Assembly (NCBI GenBank): GCA_946811185.2
Contig: OX328106.1
Span: forward strand, 43,598,311 to 43,662,310
Reading direction: 5' to 3'
Length of the DNA: 64,000 nucleotides
Origin: Hippopus hippopus
Taxonomy: Eukaryota; Mollusca; Bivalvia; Cardiida; Cardiidae
Both the position numbers and the translations under genes were made by a program. Positions 24,501 to 30,500 of this stretch are shown piece after piece; positions within the stretch are counted from its first letter, which is position 1, and each line of letters opens with the position of its first letter. The notes under the pieces are model-generated. The model ran no database searches, was not told the DNA's origin, and saw only the letters and a program-made list of their open reading frames with translations.

Positions 24501-27500
24501 AAATGCTGGTTACCAGCATTTTCTCCTTTTCCCACAATGTTTTCAAAAGGCTTCATTCTCAGGGTCGTTAAAACTCGGGATTGTGTGGTAAAGGGTTAAA
24601 GGGTCAATCCTTTATCAAACAATCCAATACTTAAAGTTTTACAAGCATGAAAAAGAAGGTTTCAAAAACATACAGTAAGAAAATAGGAAAATGTTGGTAA
24701 CTAATATTTTTTTCTACGACAAACAACTTTTTCTACATGTATTAACCCTTTATCACACAATCCTGTGTTTTAACAGTGCTGAAGAAGAAGCCTTTTGAAA
24801 ACATTGTGGGAAAAGGAGAAAATGCTGGTAATCAGCATTTTCTCCTTTTCCCACAATGTTTTCTACCCTTCTCAAATGAATTTTAATATTAGAGTCATGT
24901 TCATTTTGTTATCTGCAAAAGCTTTGAATGTGGACTAATCTAAAACTTTGTCGTTTGGTTGATTGATTGATTGTATAGTGTTTAACGCCGTTTTCAACAT
25001 TATTTCATTTATATCACGTAAGCCTGAGCACCTACCCATGCTTTCCTGGAGTCTCTTTTACCAGAACTCTGCACAAGGTTCTTTCTACGCCACTGGCTGC
25101 TTTCCCACATAACCATCGTTGAAACAATGGTCAGCGGTGAGAGAGGAATGAATCCTGTCACAATGACTATCATCATTCCTTAGAAAGAAATTGGCCGAGT
25201 CTGGGATCGAACCCGCTACCCGTTCTTAAGTCCTGTACACTACCAAATGAGCTACCTGGGCTTGGCTTTGTCAGTTGGTAAAGAGTTACAGACATATCTG
25301 ATCTTTTGAGTGAGATTTCAATTAAAATTTTGTCTTCTGCATGGTTAATACTCTCAATATGAGTAGAGTTAAATTTTGTTGTTCACTATATAATTTTTTT
25401 AAATTTAGAACCCTAAATAAACCTTACAGATGTTTCAGTCTGGAAAATAAGACCATAATAAATATGAAGAAGCTTTTGTCCAGAATGTCTCAGCAAAGCG
25501 GATGGTTTAGATCAAATATCAGACTGCACCCTTTATGCAGTCTTATCTCGATACTCGATAGATCTACAACAGTTTAAAAAGGCAACCAGTAGTTGTGAAA
25601 AGGGCAAAAAGCTCTTGGAAAGAGAATATATATCAAATATTTATTGAAATAAAATATGGAATGAGAGAAAGTAACCCCTGATGATAAAAACAGGACCTGC
25701 CCTCACTCAACCATTGCAAGTAAAACGTGACTAGGTAAGTAAAACATCATAAAATCTCCATGTCTAATCAATATATAACCTTTTTAACATATAAAACTCT
25801 TGGCCTCTTTCATACCTCTTTTTAACATTTTACCAAACAATCACAAGGTTTAACAACCTCCAACATAAGGCTTTTGAAAACATTGTGGGAAAGGACGAAA
25901 AAAAAGTATATAGTAACCAGCATTTTCTCCTTTTCCCTCATTTTTTACCATTTCAGGGAAAATTCTACAATTTGAACCACAACAATCTCTGTACCAGACA
26001 ACAAAATTTTAAACTGGTGAAAACTGAAAGCATTTGCAGACAATTCAGATGTGGCTGGAGTTACGAGATTAAGCTATGAAAGAGTAGAAAACATTGTTGG
26101 AAAAGGAGAAAATGCTGGTTACCAGCATTTTCTCCTTTTCCCACAAGGTTTTTTTAAAAGCTCTCTTTCTATGGGTTGTTAAAAGTTGGGATAACGTGGT
26201 AAAGGATTGGTCTGCACTCTTGTCAGTGTTTTGTTTTTTGTGCCAAAGTGTTTTCAAAATAGCAACAGAGCAGCTTGTTCGCCGCAATTTTTACTTTTCC
26301 CTGGCTTTGGGCAGGTGGGTTATTTTGAAGCCTCTTCTTGGAAGGGATATAAAAAGTTGTATATTGTTTAACCCTTTACCAAATGACAAAATTTTAGACT
26401 GAATAAAGAATTGAATGGGGCAAAAATGATGAGATCTGTAACAGAAAGAGTAGAAAAAAATGAGGGAAAAACAGAGCATTTTCCTCTTTTCCCACAATGT
26501 TTTCAAGAGCCTTTTTTCCCAGAGTCCTTTAAAGTCAGGATTGTGTGGTAAATGGTTAAGCAAGAAATTTCAATTACGGCAAAACGTCTAATTCTGCCTC
26601 CTTTAAAGATTACAGCAGTTTTATTTTCCTTGGAAAGTATGTTAATAGAGGGCATGGGTACACAGATACCCCATTTTGGAGGCTAAATCCGATGTTTGTC
26701 AGCTTACAATAAATTTCTTGACTGATAGACTATTAATTGATTATTCTTTACTAAAACTCTAAAATAATTAACAAGAGGACCATAATGGCCCTTTATCGCT
26801 CCACTGGCTTTTGAAAAGGCGATGTATCAAGCACTGAATTGGCACTGACAGAGACTTAAATCATAAAAAGTTTGTATGGCAATAAACTTTCATTGTAAAC
26901 ATAGCCTAGTTCCACCCCCCCCCCTTTCAAAAAAAAAAAAAATAAAATAAAAGATCCATATTTTTCAAATTCAAATTCAAAGATTATGTCAAAGAAACAG
27001 GAGTTATTTGCCTTGATCAGTACACACATACGTTTAAGTCACTGTGACTTCATGAAGATTGTTAAAGTTTTCACTATTTTAGCCTTTGTAAAAACTAAAA
27101 TTTGTTACCTCAAGGGCTATAGTATTAATTAAACACCTTGCTTCAGGTTGACTAGACGAATGCAAACTTGGTCAGACTAGACCTTACTGTTCAGAACCAG
27201 ATTATTATTTCAGTTTTCAGTTTATAAACCCTGTGAAACTTTTGACCCTCAGGCAGAGTGTGCTGTGCTTTTTCTAGCTTGATGTTTTTGTACCCTTTGG
27301 TAACAGGAGTTTGGGGTACACAAACAAAGATGGGGGTTCAGATCTAATCTACATAATTTCACTTTAATATCAGTTTTAATGACAGCTTATTTAAAGATCA
27401 ACTGTTTTCATGCGATATGCACTAACAAGTTTTTATAGATACATGTACACAGTTATGAGCTCTTTAAACACCTTGGGAACCTTTCCTCAAACCGTGCAAG

Positions 27501-30500
27501 AATATTTTTGTCAAAATCAATTCCAATGTTTGCTAAAACAAGCAGGTAAGTGGAATACCATGGAATCCTAGCCACAAAAATGTTAAAAGAGGGCAAACCG
27601 ATCAAAACATAGCCACAACATTTTGGACACTAAGAATATAACATGTACATTATATGATAACCTCAGAACATTTCGGTTAAGCATCTATATTTGGAATTTG
27701 AAAACCCCAGACAAAAGTGAGTGACTGTAAACATTTCGCTGCAGATTATCCTAGAAACTACATAGTTCTACAAATTTCATTGTTTTTAGGGCAAGTTTTT
27801 TGTACGTTCTGGTATGTATAACAGAGAAAAACTGTACGTGATTTCTCTATTTTATACGTGAATCACGTACATTTATAAGTGATCGCACACACTGCTCAGG
27901 TGGGGCCAGTTTTGCCCTCAGGGCTATAAATGGAACAATCTTGGTAGAGATTCACTGCATGAAGCAGCATGCCAAATTTGGTAGCCCTAGGCCTCAGTGA
28001 TTGGGAAAGAATTATTTTCAATGGGACAATGTCCCTTCCTCCAGGAAAATCAATGTGACATTTTGAAAACCAATGTGACAATTTTAGAAAAAAACACAAA
28101 ATCTTTTAATTGCTTTCATTTATTTTTTTAAAATAGTACTATCCCAATGCAAGTCAAAATGTATCTAAATGCTTATGCTGGTTCTATATTTAATGCTTGG
28201 AATGAAACATAGTCATCTGGGTTCTCATTAGGTCCTGAATCCCTAGAGTCATTGAATCTTGGGCTGAAATTTTCAAGAGTCAAAATGAAATTTCCAAGCG
28301 TCAAAGAGAAATGATCAAGGGTCAAAATTACTTGGTTATTATGGAAATATAAGGATGACACCAAAAGACAAAGGCCTAACCTTCACCCCCCTTTCATTGT
28401 TCCATAAGACGAAGGTCTGACCTTCACCCCCTTTCATTGTTATTTTCATTTCATTAAAGAAAAAAAAACGAACTTTATTTCTCATTATCATTCTTTACAT
28501 ATAATTATGTAAATTCACTGTTTAAATTCATTATAATTGATGAAGAAACAATTTGAGACAACTCTGATCGGACTTTCTTATCTTTTTATTTCTTTTAGCA
28601 GTATTATAGCATGATGATTGAAATGAACTTACCAAATGGGGTAGCAGGGAACATAAATACTATTAGACCATAAGCTGATTGAGAATGTTACCTATCTAAT
28701 TCATGATGAAAAAAAAAAAGTGGCCTTCTCAATCAGCATGATATACACTGATAAATGTATGCTGCATGTCCATGGATATGCTTGGAATAGGCTCGGAGAG
28801 AGATGTGATCTGAGAGTTGCTCTGATTCTCGCTAGGATCGTCTGTATGAGTCTGTTAATAAACGATCATTGTGGGAAAGAAATTACTGATGGAGCCCTGA
28901 CCTTCATGCAATTTTAAATTTTCGGTGGTATATTCTAATGCTTAGGTAGTTGTTGAATTTGAATTTTACGGCAAAATCATGGCAGTTTGATCAAGACGAC
29001 AAAATAGGTTCAATATTCAATAAGCGTTTTATGATTGAAAACGTGACGTCACACGCACATAGCTACTCATTTTTTAAAACGTCTAATCGGCGCCAATCAA
29101 AGGAGATTCGTCTGACTAAATTTCGTACTTTTACAATGTCGAAAATTGAATGGGACAAGGGCGCACTCATTGGCAAAAACGATGTGACATTTTGGATTGT
29201 AATGCGACTATGGCGCATGGCGCAAGCCTTTCCCAGTCACTGAGGCCTTATGGTTAGGAAAAAGATTTTTGAAGTTTTCAATATAGAATCCAATGTAAAA
29301 CTTCTGATCCCTGGGGTGGGGTCAATTTTGACCCAAGGACAATAGTTTATACAGGGTTCCCATTCATATACATATGTGCGTCGAAAAGGAAACAAAAACG
29401 TACTGGATGTATTTCCTTCACAAAAAGTCATATCTAACACTTAAACTGACAATCACAGTGGTATTTTTTCCAGTTGAAATTCAATGCACATGCACAATTA
29501 GCTGAATTTATAATAAGCATTTGTTTATAAATTGCCCACATGTGTTTATGTAAAATAAAAAAAAGGTAAATTACAAAAAGATCAATGAAAACCTTGCACT
29601 AAACTTGGTGTCAATATGAAGTTAAATCATTTATCGACTGGATCATCTACTTTCGTAGCTGACAAGTAGGTTAAAGACTGAAAGATGACTGGTAACTGGT
29701 AAGATTTTGAAATTTCCAGAAGCATTTAAAGAATGGCTGCTGTGAAGGCGAGCAGAGAAACTATCTAAAAAATAACATCCGTGCAAGCCTTAACTCTTTA
29801 CCAAACGACAAAATTTTAGACTGGTACAAATATTGAAACCATTTGCAGACGACATTTTAAATGTTGCACAAATTAGGAAATTTATCTTTGAAAGGGTGGG
29901 AAACATAGTGGGAAAAGAAGAAAATGCTGGTTACAAGCATTATCTTCTTTTCCCACACTGTTTTCAAAAGTCCTTTTCCTAGGGGGTCGTTAAAACTCGG
30001 GATTGTGTGGTAAAGTGTTAAGATCAAAGGTTGGGCACAGAAATGGTGAGTGTGAGTATAGAGGACTGGCTTTAAAGATTGAAAGAGCCCCCAAAACCCT
30101 CCTATATACAGCCTTGCTGAATGGTACCATGGAAAGCAATACAAAAATATCTTCAAAACGACTCCGAGTCAGTGCCTACTGTCATCAGAATATCATTCTC
30201 CTTGTCTTTGTGTATTCTTCAAGATCTTGATCATTTCCTAAAACAGGAAGGGGCGAGTCCTAAAGAGATATCAAATAATTGTAACAGACAAATACTGAGG
30301 TGATCAAGAAAAGTAATGGGGTGGTAGAAATATAGATCTACAGGTTTGTAAGCAAAACACTACCTTATTCTTCCGGAACAGTATGAACAAGAAACACCAG
30401 CCCAGCCTTCATAACACTCGCAGCTATTCGTTCCAGTCGCATTACAAATTCCATTATGACACGGTATTCCATTACAGTCTGATTTACACAACACTTGAAT

